Below are positions 23,569 through 35,741 of a stretch of 64,000 bases of DNA, piece by piece. A model generated the notes under the pieces. That model was not told where the DNA came from, made no database searches, and was given only the letters and a program-made list of their open reading frames with translations. The DNA is taken from assembly GCA_004835665.1 (NCBI GenBank), contig RBKR01000002.1, positions 434,001-498,000 of the forward strand, given 5' to 3'. Position numbers and translations under genes: made by a program. Numbering within the stretch: position 1 is the first letter of the stretch; every line of letters starts with the position of its first letter. Origin of the DNA: Phoma sp. XZ068 (taxonomy: Eukaryota; Ascomycota; Dothideomycetes; Pleosporales; Didymellaceae).

Positions 23569-23815
23569 CAAGAGCTGCGTTATGCTCGCATTTTGCGTTT
23601 GCTTTGGTGAGATGTGAGGTATCCATGACGAAAGCGGGGATGAGCCGCGATTTTGTTGTTAAGCAGCGGAATTGTCGGTTCTTGCGATCGAACCCCTCAG
23701 CGGCTCGGAATTACAACCACCAAGGTGGAAACAGTATCGAGCAATTCCGATATGAAGTTAAAATACAGGCTACCGCTACAAGTAAAACATCGCACACAAT
23801 CGGTCCAGATTAACA

Positions 23816-25570
23816 ATGATTGAATACCTCCTGGCTCAGCTCTCAGCTTCTTCTGTCGTTTCATTTAGCATAGTTGCGCTGATCGCTCGATTACTGTACA
23901 ATAAGTACGCAACTGGACTAAATCACATACCAGGTCCCTTCTTTGCAAGCTTCACAGACTTTTATCGTCTTGCTGTAGTACGGGGTTATCGGCCAGAGCG
24001 CTGGCACATCAAATTGCACGAACAATATGGCGATTTAGTACGGATAGGACCACGAACAGTAATTTGCTCGAGTAACAAAGCAGCGAAGAAGATATATGCG
24101 TTGAATGCTGGGTTTGTGAAGGTCGGTAAGATGGATGTGCAATGATCACTGGCTGACTTCGCACAGTCGAACTTCTATATTGTACAACAAACTCTTGCAA
24201 AAGGAGTTCCACTGAAAACGCTGTTCACTTCAACCGATGAGGTGTTTCATGCAAAACTGCGACGGTCTGTTAATAATGCTTATGCCATGAGTTCCCTGGT
24301 TCAATTTGAACCTCTCGTAGACTCAACGACGACAGAATTCTTGAAGCAACTGAAGCAGCGTTTTGCCGACAGTGTTGACGATTTCGGTATTGTCGACCTA
24401 GGCGCATGGCTCCAATACTACGCATTTGATGTCATCTGTGAGCTCACCTACTCCAAACGAATGGGCTTCGTGGACCGTGGACAGGATGTAGAAAATATCA
24501 TATCGAGCCTTGAATGGCTTCTGAGTTACGCGGCTATTGTAAGTCATGGGTCGGAAGAAATTCAGTACACACTTACATCTGCACAGATTGGCCAGGTCCC
24601 TATCCTTGACCGCTTATTCTTGAAGAATCCCATTCGTCGCTGGCTGAGCGCGCGCGGTCTTATACCAAGCACACCTGTGGCCGTATTCGCGAGCAGACGA
24701 ATCCAGGAGAGTATTGCCAAGAAGGCCGAGGAGGCAACATATGGCGAAGGACAGTCCCGCCGTGACTTCCTATCCAGGTTCCAAGAAGCGCACCAAAAGG
24801 ATCCAGAATTCATGAGCCAAGAGCGTGTGCTTGCACTAACTGTTGCCAACATGTTCGCTGGTTCCGATACGACCGCCATCTCGTAAGTCGAACGCCCCTC
24901 GGCTCAGAACATATCTTGCTGACGGCACAAAAGGCTACGAGCCATCTTTTACAATTTGATTCGCAACCCAGAAAAGCTCGCTAAGCTTCACGCGGAGTTC
25001 GACGAACTCGAATCCACAGGCAGTTTTGAGCGTGGCAACCCCCTGGTCGCCTGGAACACTGTGCGAGAGCTGCCATATCTGACCGCTGTGATAAACGAGT
25101 CATTGAGAACACATCCCGCTGCAGGCCTGCCTTTAGAAAGGATTACACCAGCTGGAGGTGTTCAGATTTGCGATGTGGTTTTGCCAGGTGGTACCAACAT
25201 TGGATGCAGCGCTTGGACCCTGCATCTTGATCAAGAACTATGGGGTCAAGATGCTGATCGTTGGAGACCAGAAAGATGGATTGAGGCCAGTGATGCAAAG
25301 AAGGCTGAGATGAAGAACAGCATGTTCGCCTTCGGGGCTGGCTCCCGAACCTGCATTGGGAAGAATGTTAGTTACTTGGAGATGTACAAGTTAGTGCCTG
25401 CGGTGCTGCGCAGCTTCGATGTGAGTTCCTCCTTGCTTGGTGACGGACTACCATTGATCGTGAAACAGATCGAGTTGGCATACCCAGACAAGGAATGGAA
25501 ACTCCACAATGCTTGGTTTGTTAAACAAAGTGACTTCTATGTCAGGCTACGTTCGAAAGGTCGAGTTTGA
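23816..25570 (+). CDS. Cytochrome P450 monooxygenase, pisatin-demethylase-like
   Basis: Exons 23816-24121, 24167-24538, 24587-24882 and 24934-25570 give 536 aa, a normal microsomal P450 length. The N-terminus has a membrane anchor (VVSFSIVALIARLL) and the proline hinge HIPGPFFA. The I-helix motif MFAGSDTTAIS is near residue 316 and the K-helix ExxR (NESLRTHP) near 382. PERW is present, and the haem loop FAFGAGSRTCIGKN has its Cys near 464. All core residues are intact. The ending YLEMYKLVPAVLRSFDV resembles pisatin demethylase/benzoate hydroxylase-like clans; substrate and pathway are unknown. The first intron has an atypical GTCGGT donor, needed to keep VKSNFYIVQQ in frame. The 48-nt intron at 24539-24586 contains no stop, so unspliced RNA would also read through. 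Confidence 0.92.
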
Positions 25571-26211
25571 ATGGCTTGGAGGTGGGATGCAGGCGGTTCG
25601 TGAAGTGGGTACGTCGGTGCGGGTGGCATTTCCCATGGTGGACCCGCCGTGACTGACTTTGCACAGAACCTTGCAGAAAAGGCTGCAAAGCCTAATGTTC
25701 GATATTGGGCCGCCAAGATTGTGCAAGGCTGATACGCGTAAAACCTCGATCCTCGCAGGAAAGAAGGCAGAGAGGAAGGGAGAAACATATTGAGCAAACC
25801 AAAAGTGTACATGACGTCACCACTGATGGTTTCCTCGCCAACAAATCCCTTACACTTTTCTCTTAACAACACTTACATTGTGTGACAGTGCAGTGAAAAA
25901 CTTGTCGATAACAGTAGGTACTGAAACGCTCGACGTTGTCTTTTTCACGGGCGGCATACCCCATTCGGATATGCGTAGTTGGTAAGCTATGATACCTAGG
26001 TATTTGTAAGCCTTTCGCACCAAGTCCCACCCCAACAGCCAACAGCAATGCTTCGGTTATGCGCCCGGCTATGTACTGTAAGACATGACGTATAAAGCAA
26101 ATAAACTCACCAAAGCATCGATATGTTCATACTCGGTCGTCACTCGAGCTAATCTACAAACACGTCGCTTGAGTGATCAAGTGTTCGATTTACAGCTCCG
26201 GACTTCTTACT
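25571..26211. other. Intergenic, no gene seen
   Basis: P450 3' flank and promoter of the reductase gene. Only short minus-strand frames without character are present. Confidence 0.5.
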
Positions 26212-27305
26212 ATGTCTTCAAAAGCACACGCTCAAGTTCAACGGGGAGGTGAAAAACCCAGGTTTGCTCTCGAAGAAGTCTCCATCCCTCAGCCTGGTGA
26301 ACACGAGGTATTGGTCAAAAACTCCTACGTGGCTCAGAATCCTACAGACGGTAAATGCTACACCAAAATTTACCACCACTTCAAACAGACATCTGACCAA
26401 ATCTAGTTCAATCACTCGACTTGAATGCCTTTGGAGACGGCACAGTCTTCGGCTGCGATTTCGTCGGCAAAGTCGAACAAGTCGGGAGCAAAGTATCTCG
26501 ACACAATAGGGGCGATACAATCGCCGGCCTGATCTGGGGCGGTGAAGTCAAAGGCCTCGGAGCTTACAGCAATTACACGCTAGCCAATGAGTTTATCAGC
26601 TTCAAAGTGCCCAAGTCCATCTCCCCCGAAGCTGCTGCAACTGTACCGCTCGCTTGCTGCACAGCCTGGCTTGCTCTCTTCTCGAAGGACTGTCTGGGCA
26701 TCGATCGCAACAGTGGAGGACAGACTTCCGTATTGATCTGGGGTGGAAGTTCGAGCGTGGGTCTATATGCAGTTCAGATTGCACGCCAGCACAACTTCAA
26801 CGTCGTAACTGTCTGCTCGCCTAAGCACCACGAGCACGTCAAGTCACTAGGGGCAAACTACGTCTTCGACTATAAGTCGGACGACGTCGTGGATCAGATC
26901 AAGAGCGCTGCACCCGGATTGAAGTACATCTTCGACACCATTGGTGACAAATCGTCCTCTGCTACGGCATCGAACGCCCTCGGCGAGGCAGGCGGCAGCC
27001 TATGCACAGTGAGACCGGGCAAGGCGAATACTGAGAGTGTATCAAAGCGGACAAAGGTCAAGGATGTGTTGGTCTGGACGGCGTTTTTGAAAGATCACCA
27101 GTATAAGGATTCTAAGTACCCCGCCAGTGAGGAGGACCACAAGCTGTCTGGTGAACTATTCGAGAACCTACCGCAGTGGCTTGAGGATGGCACGATTAAG
27201 CCAAACACACCGAAGGTGCTCAAGGGATTGGAGAAGGTACCGGAAGGATTCCAGGAGTATAGGGATGGAAAGATCAGTGGGTACAAGATTGTGTACGAGA
27301 TCTGA
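26212..27305 (+). CDS. Zinc-independent medium-chain reductase (quinone/enoyl reductase, ToxD-like)
   Basis: Exons 26212-26350 and 26407-27305 give 345 aa. The N-terminal GroES-like domain (EVLVKNSYVAQNPTD, FGCDFVGKVEQVG) and the Rossmann fold (SVLIWGGSSSVGLYAVQIAR near residue 157, GANYVFDYKSDD) identify the MDR superfamily. The structural and catalytic zinc cysteines of alcohol dehydrogenases are not seen, consistent with NADPH-dependent quinone or enoyl reduction, as in ToxD and polyketide trans-enoyl reductases. It lies downstream of a P450 in the same direction, but no polyketide synthase is in the window, so a biosynthetic role is only possible. It ends 125 bp from the convergent gene at 27431. 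The ATG at 26212 is the first in frame. Confidence 0.9.
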
Positions 27306-27430
27306 TGAAGACTGTGTAATTGGTTCATTAAGCAAAACGGCTCTGAGACGGCAACGATAAACAAACAATTGCCAGTCCAACAATGCAATTCAGTGACTCG
27401 AAGTCTGACTCCCGTCCGTAGTCACCAAGA

Positions 27431-28153
27431 CTAAGCCCGCCGTCCCAGATCTTCCTGCTGCGCAAGAAACAGCCTCGTCTCCTCATAGTCTTCCCAGTTA
27501 CTATCTCCGTCATCTTCCAGCGCCGTGCCCTCGCCATCCAAGTGTCCCAACCCTCCAAATCTCGTTCCACCGCCTACGTTTCCATACGCCGCACCTGAGC
27601 TGTTCTCACCACCAGCCATCTCGCTTGTCATCGTCCTTGCACCCACCGTAGGCGGCACACCTGTCCTCAGCTCCCCTATGCCATGCGTCTCCCTATGCTG
27701 AAAATTATACGGCGATCCGATGACCATCCCACTAGTACTGTGTGTCGAGCTCCTCTTCCTCTGCCGTCCAAATTTGAATACCTTCTTCACTTTCCTGCCT
27801 AGTCGGCGCCACCCGCTGCCCTTGCCGCTCTTCGCGCTCTTCGTCGGTGATCGGGGCGGGGATTTGACCAACTTCCTCGGACTGGGCGGGTCGAAATTGA
27901 CGGGCAGCGGATCTGCAAAATGATACGGTATTCGAGGTACGGGCGGTGGGTGCTGCGGCAGAGCAGTTACGGCTAGATCTGGGGTGGAGTATGATGAGAA
28001 TGCTGTGTGCGCTGTTCCTGGGCGGCGGGGTGAGAGGTGGATGTCAAAGTCTGTGGCGTGATTACGTTCGGATTGCAGGTTTACGTTGGAGGTACTGCGG
28101 GAGAAAATGGCGGTGGAGAGGGGGAGCATGTGACGTGAATCGTTGGGTGCCAT
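27431..28153 (-). CDS. Unknown basic/disordered fungal protein
   Basis: A single-exon frame of 240 aa starting MAPNDSRHM. I do not recognise a family. It is Ser/Pro-rich and mostly predicted disordered, with SP and SPxR/K sites (SPRRPG, SPPRSPTKS) that could be proline-directed kinase sites. A strongly basic central patch (GWRRLGRKVKKVFKFGRQRKR) could act as a nuclear signal or bind acidic membranes. The C-terminal third is Gly-rich and ends acidic (EDDGDSNWEDYEETRLFLAQQEDL), which could be a short interaction helix. Coding status is supported by length, composition and position between genes; the opposite strand is broken here. It is divergent from HEM2 over ~1.3 kb. Confidence 0.65.
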   Translation of the reverse strand: MAPNDSRHMLPLSTAIFSRSTSNVNLQSERNHATDFDIHLSPRRPGTAHTAFSSYSTPDLAVTALPQHPPPVPRIPYHFADPLPVNFDPPSPRKLVKSPPRSPTKSAKSGKGSGWRRLGRKVKKVFKFGRQRKRSSTHSTSGMVIGSPYNFQHRETHGIGELRTGVPPTVGARTMTSEMAGGENSSGAAYGNVGGGTRFGGLGHLDGEGTALEDDGDSNWEDYEETRLFLAQQEDLGRRA

Positions 28154-29450
28154 GGGTGGGTTGTCTTGGTTGTGTTCTTTGTTGCTCTACGGCGAGAGCG
28201 TAGGCGTGCGTTGGCGGTTGGGATGGGAGAAGTTGCGGGATGGAGGGGTGGAAGTAATTTTACGAGTGTAGGGGTCAGACATGAGCGCTCGAGGTGAAAG
28301 GGAAAATGACGAATCGGGAATATGAGATGCGCTGGTGATACGAGACTGGATGAAGTAATGGATGTCCAGATCTTAGCATGAGACTCGGCTTGAGACAGAC
28401 GGTACTATGGACATAGACGAGAGAGGAGCAACACTTGAGAGTGGAAGAGGAAGAGACTGTAGCTGTGCTTGCCCAAAACATCGTTGCCTGGCATTGTTGA
28501 GTACAGTTGGACAAACGTAGTTGTTGTGCTGAGGTGAAAGCGACAAGGATCGAGCAATGCACCATTGTTGGCAATCTTGCCATGAGATCAGAAGACTCGT
28601 CTGAGACAGACAGTTTACACAGTGTACTGACCGTAAGTAGAACCTCCCCATACCGCCACTACCATGTCGAGTTGGCTTGACGAAATTTCTCGATATGAGG
28701 GTTTGGTCTTCGGTCGAGTTTGTGTTTACTCACCTAAAATTATAGCCAGGTAAAGGATCAAGGGTGAAGAGACCACATTCGTTCTCAAGTATGCTGCACG
28801 TCAAGTCTAGCAGCATTGTATTGGGCAGTGGTGAGAACGTGAATTAGAGGCATCATCAACTTCGAGTGCATGCTTGACGTGGGTGTTCTTGGATCGCTTA
28901 CGTTTTGCTCATCGTGTTTGCTAAGATTTTCGATCTTCAATACAGCGCATCTCCTTCTGCGAAGGCCGAGACAACGAAAACGCTCAAGTACATGCAGTCG
29001 GCTGGTTTTCGGAACTCGGAATGACAATGCGGAGCTTGTCGAACGCTAATCGTATCCGGAAGCCACGCATGTCAGTAATCCTTGGGCTCCCGTTGGCTGG
29101 AGATGATTCGGCAGTCGAGGAGCAGTCCGGGCCTGTGTTCCAGCTTGAACAATTTAAACAATCAATTCTGCGCAGCTGTCAGCTTCACAGCCTCAGGTAC
29201 TCTGCATCTTTCTTTCGCTGACCAATTGCTTGTGTATTTGCAAGGACTTGGGCGAGACTGCGACTCCTCGGTTACGGATCCCTGCCCGCCACCTGAGTGT
29301 CCTCCACCATCGCCTTTTGCGCCTTTATAACCGACGTTATAAGCTCCACACCGCGCGAATATCCGGCGTTGCTCTCCTTGCTGCCCTGCCATCGTCTCGT
29401 CCCGCTTCACACGACCTCGCCTTCGCACCTGCACCTCACAAACCGCCGCC
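28154..29450. other. Intergenic between divergent genes, HEM2 promoter
   Basis: About 1.3 kb shared by the unknown minus-strand gene and HEM2. A TTTATAA element at 29324-29330 sits ~120 nt before the HEM2 ATG. Other short frames have no protein character. Confidence 0.5.
29324..29330 (+). promoter_or_regulatory. TATA-like element of HEM2
   Basis: TTTATAA followed by a C/T-rich leader, ~120 nt before the start codon at 29451. Assigned by motif and spacing. Confidence 0.4.
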
Positions 29451-30615
29451 ATGTCGTTCTCGTCGCTCGTCTCAGACATCGCCTACCGCAACCCAACCCG
29501 ACCGGAACTGCGCTCAGCAGCCTCCGAGGCCGGACGCTCATACGCCAGCACAGCGGCCACCAGCGTCAGCATCGCCGGCGACATCAAGAGTCAATTGCAC
29601 GGAGGATACTCGCACCCCCTCGCGCGAGCATGGCAGGCCGAGCGACAACTCACAAAGGTGCGCTCGGAACGATCCGTGTGTTCCGACCGCCACTAACATG
29701 ACATAGTCGATGCTCATCTACCCCCTCTTTATTTCAGACCAGCCCGACGAGGAGACACTCATTCCTTCGCTGCCTAACCAGCATCGCCGAGGCCTGAACA
29801 AGATTGTTCCTTACCTCACGCCGCTCGTCGCCAAGGGCCTGAAGTCGGTCATTCTCTTCGGTGTGCCCATTGCCCCCAACGCAAAGGATGCCCTCGGCAG
29901 CAGTGCAGACGACCCCAAGGGCCCCGTTATCAAGGCCATTCGCCTCCTCCGCCGCTCATTCCCCGATCTGTTCATTACCGCCGACGTCTGTCTCTGCGAG
30001 TACACATCACACGGCCACTGTGGCATTCTGAGGGACGATGGCAGCTTGAACAACCAGCTATCAGTCGAGCGCATTAGCGATGTCGCTATCTCGTACGCAT
30101 TGGCTGGCGCACACTGCGTTGCGCCCTCCGATATGAACGATGGGCGCATTCGCGCAATCAAGCTGAAGCTGATAGAGGCTGGAATTGCACACCAGGTTGT
30201 CCTGATGTCATACTCTGCCAAGTTCTCCGGCTGCTTGTACGGCCCCTTCCGCGACGCTGCAGGCTCATGCCCCTCCTTCGGCGACCGACGATGCTACCAG
30301 CTGCCACCCGGCGGTCGTGGTCTCGCCCGACGAGCGATCACACGAGACATCAACGAGGGCGCAGACATCATTATGGTCAAGCCTGCGAGTCAATACCTCG
30401 ACATCATTAGCGACGCGAAGGAGATTGGCAAGGACATGCCAGTTGCGGCATACCAGGTGTCTGGCGAATACGCCATGATTCACGCAGCAGCGGCTGCAGG
30501 TGTTTTCGACTTGCGAGCCATGGCTGAGGAGGCTACTCAGGGCATTCTGCGAGCAGGTGCCACCATTATTGTCAGCTACTTCACACCGGAGTTCCTCGAC
30601 TGGCTGAGCAATTAG
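29451..30615 (+). CDS. HEM2: Porphobilinogen synthase (delta-aminolevulinate dehydratase)
   Basis: Exons 29451-29657 and 29707-30615 give 371 aa, within the usual range. It condenses two 5-aminolevulinate molecules to porphobilinogen, the second step of haem synthesis, in the cytosol. The zinc cysteine cluster is visible as DVCLCEYTSHGHCG (three Cys, ~163-173), marking the Zn-dependent class. The two active-site lysines lie in SYSAKFSGCLYGPFR (~241, C-terminal to the family's YSAK motif) and MVKPASQYLDI (~293). The N-terminal arm contains HGGYSHPLARAW, as in yeast Hem2. The GTGCGC donor of the 49-nt intron is slightly unusual, but the join is in phase and the product is continuous with the family. 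No truncation is seen. Confidence 0.97.
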
Positions 30616-31727
30616 TGCAATTACAGCAGTCTTTCATGTTGTATCTGTTTAACGATACCTTGTTCTCGGCATTGCAAAAGGATGGGTCCCGGCGTTACAT
30701 ATCCACGACTACTCAATTTACGATCTACACTTCTTTATCATGTTCACAATTTCGTCAGCTCGAATGCGAACGTCACGCGACCTATGTGGTGCTAAAACTG
30801 GCCTCTCCTCTGGCACATCATGTTTGTTGGACGTGCTAGATCATCCTCGCTGAGAGGAAAGATTGTCTACTAATTACGCGACCTGATTGAGCTTCCTGCG
30901 GCGCTCGAGTCGCGCTTTCTGCAAGGTATAGGCTGACGTCATTCATAGCTGCGGCTGAGCTGAAGCTCCAATGGCTCTTCCAGGCTGAGCTGACCTCAAA
31001 TTCTCACGCATCACGAACCTGCGGACTCTACTCCTGAAATGTCCTTCGATAACGCCATGCACTTGGGTACGAACTTCGCGCATACCAGTCATTGACCAGA
31101 ACGGGCATGGATCACTCCGTTCACGAGCCTTTGATTACTGCACGCTGCAAAGGTTCCTGCTTAGCATAACGTCTCCAAGCGACTCGCTTGCTGCAAACTC
31201 TCGATTTTCTCGCTTTGACAATCGATGAAGTACAGTCTACCCGACATTTGGAGCGACGCCTGCGCTACTCTGTTAGTTCTTGTGTACGGCCACACAGTTT
31301 GAATGACGAGTTACCTGGCGGATACTTTTCTCTGTATGCGAACTAACCGAGTGAGCATAGCATTGGTTGGCACTCGGTATCAGCCAGCAGGTGACAGCGC
31401 AAGGCTCACCAGGCGCAGTAGATACAGCTAAAGATTGGGACAACTATCTTGTAGCTATTCCAATCTACTTGCACGGAGAGTGCGAACGTAGCCTATGCAA
31501 TTCAGGGCTTGATGTACTCATGCTGCTAAGGCCTGATGGTGCTGACGTGAACCGAGAATGATGGAGTGTAGTTGGACCGGCGAATCGGGATGGTGCGAAA
31601 TTGATCAATGAGATGATTGAATTCAGGTCGAGAGACTTCTAGGCTACGAAACCCAAGATGAAGGGAGCATACTCTCTCATCTACTCAATATAGTATAACA
31701 AGCTCAGCATTGCAAGCCCAGTATGCA

Positions 31728-31752
31728 GTCTACTTGCGGTCTACTTGCGGTC
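31728..31752 (+). repeat. Short tandem duplication (11 bp x2)
   Basis: GTCTACTTGCG occurs twice back to back followed by GTC. It is a simple slippage-type duplication with no coding context. Confidence 0.6.
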
Positions 31753-33235
31753 AACAATACTCACCTCTAAAATAAAAGGTTGTTGTTCTACCTTCTCAGC
31801 TATCTCATGCTTACGTGCAACACTACGTTTCTTCGCATTCGAGAACATGATCATGTCCATTCAAAACCTGGCGCAGCCGAGATGCTTTGTGAATGAAAAG
31901 CCGGCCCGATCACCTCGGAGTTTCAACAACTCCTTTGAGCGTCTCCAGAGGTAATCCTAGTTTCATAGCCATAGTAAGATTGCCAATAGTATCTCTCATG
32001 TATGAAAGCGGACCTCAACTCTACCACTCGGAGGCTCCGTAATTCCAAAACCGACATGAACGCTCCATAACATCCTTCACTATCCACCGCACCAGCCATT
32101 CACACACGCTGCCAGACCCCCTTCGGCCAACCATCGGACACCTACCCACCGAACCTCCGCCCCACTACCCAAATCCTACACAACAACTTACCTGATCGGG
32201 TAACTTGCACAACAACCGTTGGAAGCCCTCGGCATTGCGGGAAGAGTTGCCCGATTTCTTCGGACTCTTTGCCTCGCCGTGGGAGCGATCATGGAGTCGT
32301 CTGGCCGACTTTGTGGCATGTCGGTCGGCGCTCGGCGCCGGACAATGAGTGTGTTGCCGAGCTTGTGCAGCCTTGCCGGATATTCGGCTAAGTGCGGAGA
32401 GTGCACAAAGTGCAGAGACGGATTTATCGTGTGTGCATGGTCAACAAAAACGTGCGTAAGGTTTGCTGAGTCCTGTCTTATCTGTAGCGCGTGCGTGAGT
32501 TGCCATAGTTGGGGAGGCGGGACTTCGGCATTTGCTGCCCTTCACTGTGGAATTGCGCTAAGTTGGACCCTGCATGGGATATAGTGCTAGTTCATGCAGG
32601 GTCCTGCTGTGCCTGGCCGTGAGGAAAGTTGGAGACACGCGAGTTCTTGGTTTGAAAAGTTTCACGATGTTCCTGGGTAGGTGGGTTGTAACTATGTAAC
32701 AAGAGCTCTTCTACTAGATGTACACCAAGGTGAGGCGGGTCCTGTAGTGGTGCTGATGGACGATGTGACCGGCCGAGTATCCGGACAAGGCGGTTCCGTT
32801 CACCGCAAATCCGTGAGGATGCAGGGAGAAAGGGTCCAGCCGTTCGACCGCCTCGTGTCTTATCGGAACTGAAGCAACTAATCCGGGGAAGATAACGGAG
32901 ACTCCTCGGCGTGGCTGCACCAACATGGTCAAACCTCGAAAGGAAACGCTGAGTGAGTCAAGAAGATGAGGAAATATAAGTCAGCTTGACAGTCCCATGC
33001 GCGCGCCCTAGTTCCCATCCTCTCCACAAGAAAGACACACATAGCTCTTCGCTAAGTAAACACCTTGATCAAGGTACATAGATCAACGTGAGTTTCTCAG
33101 ACTGTGCTTGTTTGGTTTCACGCACCAACCGCGGATTTACCAGCTCCTCTGGGCTACACGATCTGCATGCGGCAAACCTAAGTGCATGAACATTCACTGC
33201 GCCTCCTGCATGATAGAAAGAAGGCGGTCAGCTAA

Positions 33236-33246
33236 CCAATATATAG
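33236..33246 (+). promoter_or_regulatory. CCAAT/TATA-like core promoter
   Basis: CCAAT runs into TATATAG about 56-65 nt before the ATG at 33302. The spacing is short but possible for a compact gene. Motif evidence only. Confidence 0.3.
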
Positions 33247-33301
33247 TGGTCAACTCTCATCCTCACGTCCAAGTCCCCTCAGACCTCCGACCGAACTCAA
33301 G

Positions 33302-33526
33302 ATGTGCTCCTACACATACTCCTGGTACTACTGCAACCACGACTACTACATCTGGGCCAACTCGATCGAGATCTGCGCCTCGCGATTACTCTCCGGCTAC
33401 TCCTACGACGCGTGGAGTATCGACATGTGCAAGAACCCCACAGTCAAGTGCGGTGGCTTTTCCAACTACTACTGCAACGATTGCTCCGAGGACGTGAACC
33501 TCGAGCTGCAGCTGGATGAATGGTGA
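33302..33526 (+). CDS. Small cysteine-framework protein (MC start, CxxC end)
   Basis: A 74-aa intronless frame beginning MCSYTYSW with an ATG in good context (CAAGATG). It has seven cysteines at 2, 11, 25, 43, 50, 58 and 61 and many Tyr/Trp residues, but no signal peptide, so it is probably cytosolic or nuclear rather than a secreted effector. The closing pair is a CxxC (YYCNDCSED). The spacing of the first three cysteines and the terminal CxxC is identical in type to the 99-aa protein at 47550. Cysteine pairs of this kind often bind zinc, which is an inference. No known family was recognised. It stands alone, with gene-free DNA on the left. Confidence 0.6.
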   Translation: MCSYTYSWYYCNHDYYIWANSIEICASRLLSGYSYDAWSIDMCKNPTVKCGGFSNYYCNDCSEDVNLELQLDEW

Positions 33527-34125
33527 AGAAGCAATGCATTGCATAATATCTCTTCGGATACGTGGTATCAATATTGTGGTACGTTGGTCGAAGACGACGA
33601 GAAGACGGTGTGAAGCAATGCTCAAGGTGCAGATGGCTGACCTGTGCACAGCAGTAAGCGGCATTTACCCCGGACGAATCGGGTCTGTGCTGGCGGCGCA
33701 TGCCAGCCTCACTTTTGAGGAAGCTGGCGATTCGGCAATGCACTATTTTGGCCTGAAAGCGAGAAGGGTAGTTCAACTGAGTACTTGACGGTGTTTCCTG
33801 TCGGCAAAGAAGGGTTGTTTGCAGGTTCTGGCGTTCGAATGGTTTGATGGTGTACAGGCGTTCGAGTTCAAGCGGCATTTCCGTTACAACAGGCGTTAGC
33901 GGGTTCCAGGCATTTCATTTCATGGCTACATCGAGCGTGCTGGTATGTTTATTTATTTTTTAGATACATCGACATTGTTTCTCTTTCAGCGCATTACACG
34001 CGATGGCGGCGCGAATGCAATAATCTCACCATGGTCGTGGCATAACCTTCCCAATTTTGTACTGTATAGATGATACATGACGATAGTCTTTACATCAAAT
34101 GAGAATATGACTTAACGAAACATCA
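33527..34125. other. Intergenic, no gene seen
   Basis: 3' flanks of the small cysteine-rich gene and of the thioesterase, which run toward each other. Frames on both strands overlap and have no family character. Confidence 0.5.
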
Positions 34126-35741
34126 TCACTCTGTAAGAGATTCTGCTGCTCTCTTTGGGCTGACGCTGACACCCGTTTCCAATGTACGCCTTACCTGCTC
34201 GGCACGTCTGCGAGCTTCAAGATAGTACATGAACTCTCCGTATGTCCTCGGCATAACCCTAATGTTCTTTGGTACTTTAAAAACGTTAGCATGTAGTAAC
34301 AGGTTCAAATCTGTGTGGGACTAACCATTGAACGTATAGTTGAATTGACCTGTGGGCTTCGAGTGACCGTGTTCCACATCTCTCACCTTGGTATCGACCC
34401 GGATCTGTACCCTTGTGTATTCGCCGTTCTCATCAAACTCCTCTCCAGGAGCACCAATGAGCGGAGGGTCGGTGTACACCACCTGGGCCGTCATGTACAG
34501 TATACTGCCAACGGGTACTGGGTTGAGGAACGTAGAAGGATCAAGTGACACGAAAGTAGGTCGAGCGTGTGCGAATGCCGCAGCTGTAGTAAATGCGAGC
34601 TCAAATGTTTGTTTCAGGAGGAAGCCACCGAAGATCATGAAGTGGTGTCGATTGCGGTATTGCGGCTGCATGATTGTGGCGGTCTGAAGGCGTGTTGTAT
34701 CCATGAAATGAAGATTATCTGGTTTGCGCAACGCATCGTGAGGGTCTGCAGAAGTTAGACTCAGCGACCTTCAGCGCAGTCGCAGAATGACTGACCGTGA
34801 TATTGGAGCTGCTTTTGCCAAAACGCGTGAATAAGATCGCTCTCCAGATCGTTCGGCGTGTGCTTGATCAGCGATGTGTTGCGTCGCTCCTTGCGAATTT
34901 GTGAGTTGCGCTCGCCTAGAGCATACAAGCGCTTCTCTTCCTCGGTCTCTACGATTAGCGCATTAACATTCACGGGTCTGATTCACCTGTCAGTCCAAAC
35001 TCTTTCCTGTGGAAAGGATCACGTACTTCTTAGTACCTGGATCTAAAGAAACCATGGTGAAGGTACAATTGATGAGGACATCCGTATCCTTTACCTCTTC
35101 GCCTTCTTTGGGGGCCTTGGCAACCTGCATTGTGATCTCTAAACTGCTTCTACCGGTTGCATATGTAACACGACCAGATAGCTGAAGATCACAGATTTCG
35201 TCTAGTGGGTGATGGATGGTGATTCGGTCGCAGGATGCGGTGACGGTGGTTACATCTTCACCGGTGTGCTTGTACCTAGAATAGCCTTTAGAGCGTATCG
35301 CAAATCCTACGCAGCTACGAAGGCTTACGCAATGACCCCAGAAAGCGCATCAAGATCCATGAAAATGGTACCTAGACGTATGTGCCCAGAGGAGTTCAGA
35401 TATGTGTCAAGTAACCAGGGATCCCGCGCTAGGGGTAGCACCACAGAGTGATAGCTGTCGCTCATGCGCTTGGGCGGCAAATCGCGGTCCTTCGGCACCT
35501 CTGGCTTTCCAGATGGTTTACCAGGCTGCTGACCATCCTGCTGCTGTTTACGGAATGCCTCCACCCAAGGGGTGCGTACGCGCATCGAAGTGAGCTCTCG
35601 AAAAACACCATCAGTGTGCCTGAGTGAGCTGCATGTAAAGCTTCTTCGCGCCGCAGAAGCTAAGAAAGCGTCTGACAGATGGCACTTGCTTCGCAGGATC
35701 TGAGTGGTGCGCTGCAGCGCAACCCTAGTTGAAAGGCTCAT
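34126..35741 (-). CDS. Mitochondrial acyl-CoA thioesterase (ACOT9-like, double hot-dog)
   Basis: Five exons in phase: 35741-35329, 35275-35027, 34977-34796, 34745-34326 and 34274-34126, giving 470 aa. The N-terminus is rich in Arg, Ser and Thr with no early acids (MSLSTRVALQRTTQILRSK), a mitochondrial presequence. Two hot-dog domains follow. The first is marked by SSGHIRLGTIFMDLDALSGVIAYKHTG and the sheet TYATGRSSLEITMQVA. The second is marked by NRHHFMIFGGFLLKQTFELAFTTAAAFAHARP and SILYMTAQVVYTD. The usual Asp of the first hot-dog (DLDALSG) is present. The enzyme hydrolyses acyl-CoA to free acid and CoA, probably in the matrix. It is divergent from the orphan gene at 35920 with only ~180 bp between the ATGs, so promoter elements may be shared. 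All introns are 50-55 nt. Confidence 0.9.

Larger units (their letters stand above)
30616..33301. other. Gene-poor stretch, nothing recognised
   Basis: About 2.7 kb after HEM2. Frames at 31367-31561, 31745-31954 and 32219-32584 show no domain, and the last starts without an ATG. An 11-bp direct duplication is at 31728-31752. CCAAT and TATATAG near 33236-33246 probably belong to the small gene at 33302. Confidence 0.45.

Noticed and set aside
23640..23760. Possible tRNA B-box (GGTTCGATC on the minus strand)
   Set aside because: No A-box or acceptor-stem pairing at the right distance could be found.
32188..32584. Cys-rich 121-aa + frame and overlapping minus frame
   Set aside because: The + frame has no ATG at its start and no homologous pattern; two strands are open together, typical of GC-rich non-coding sequence.
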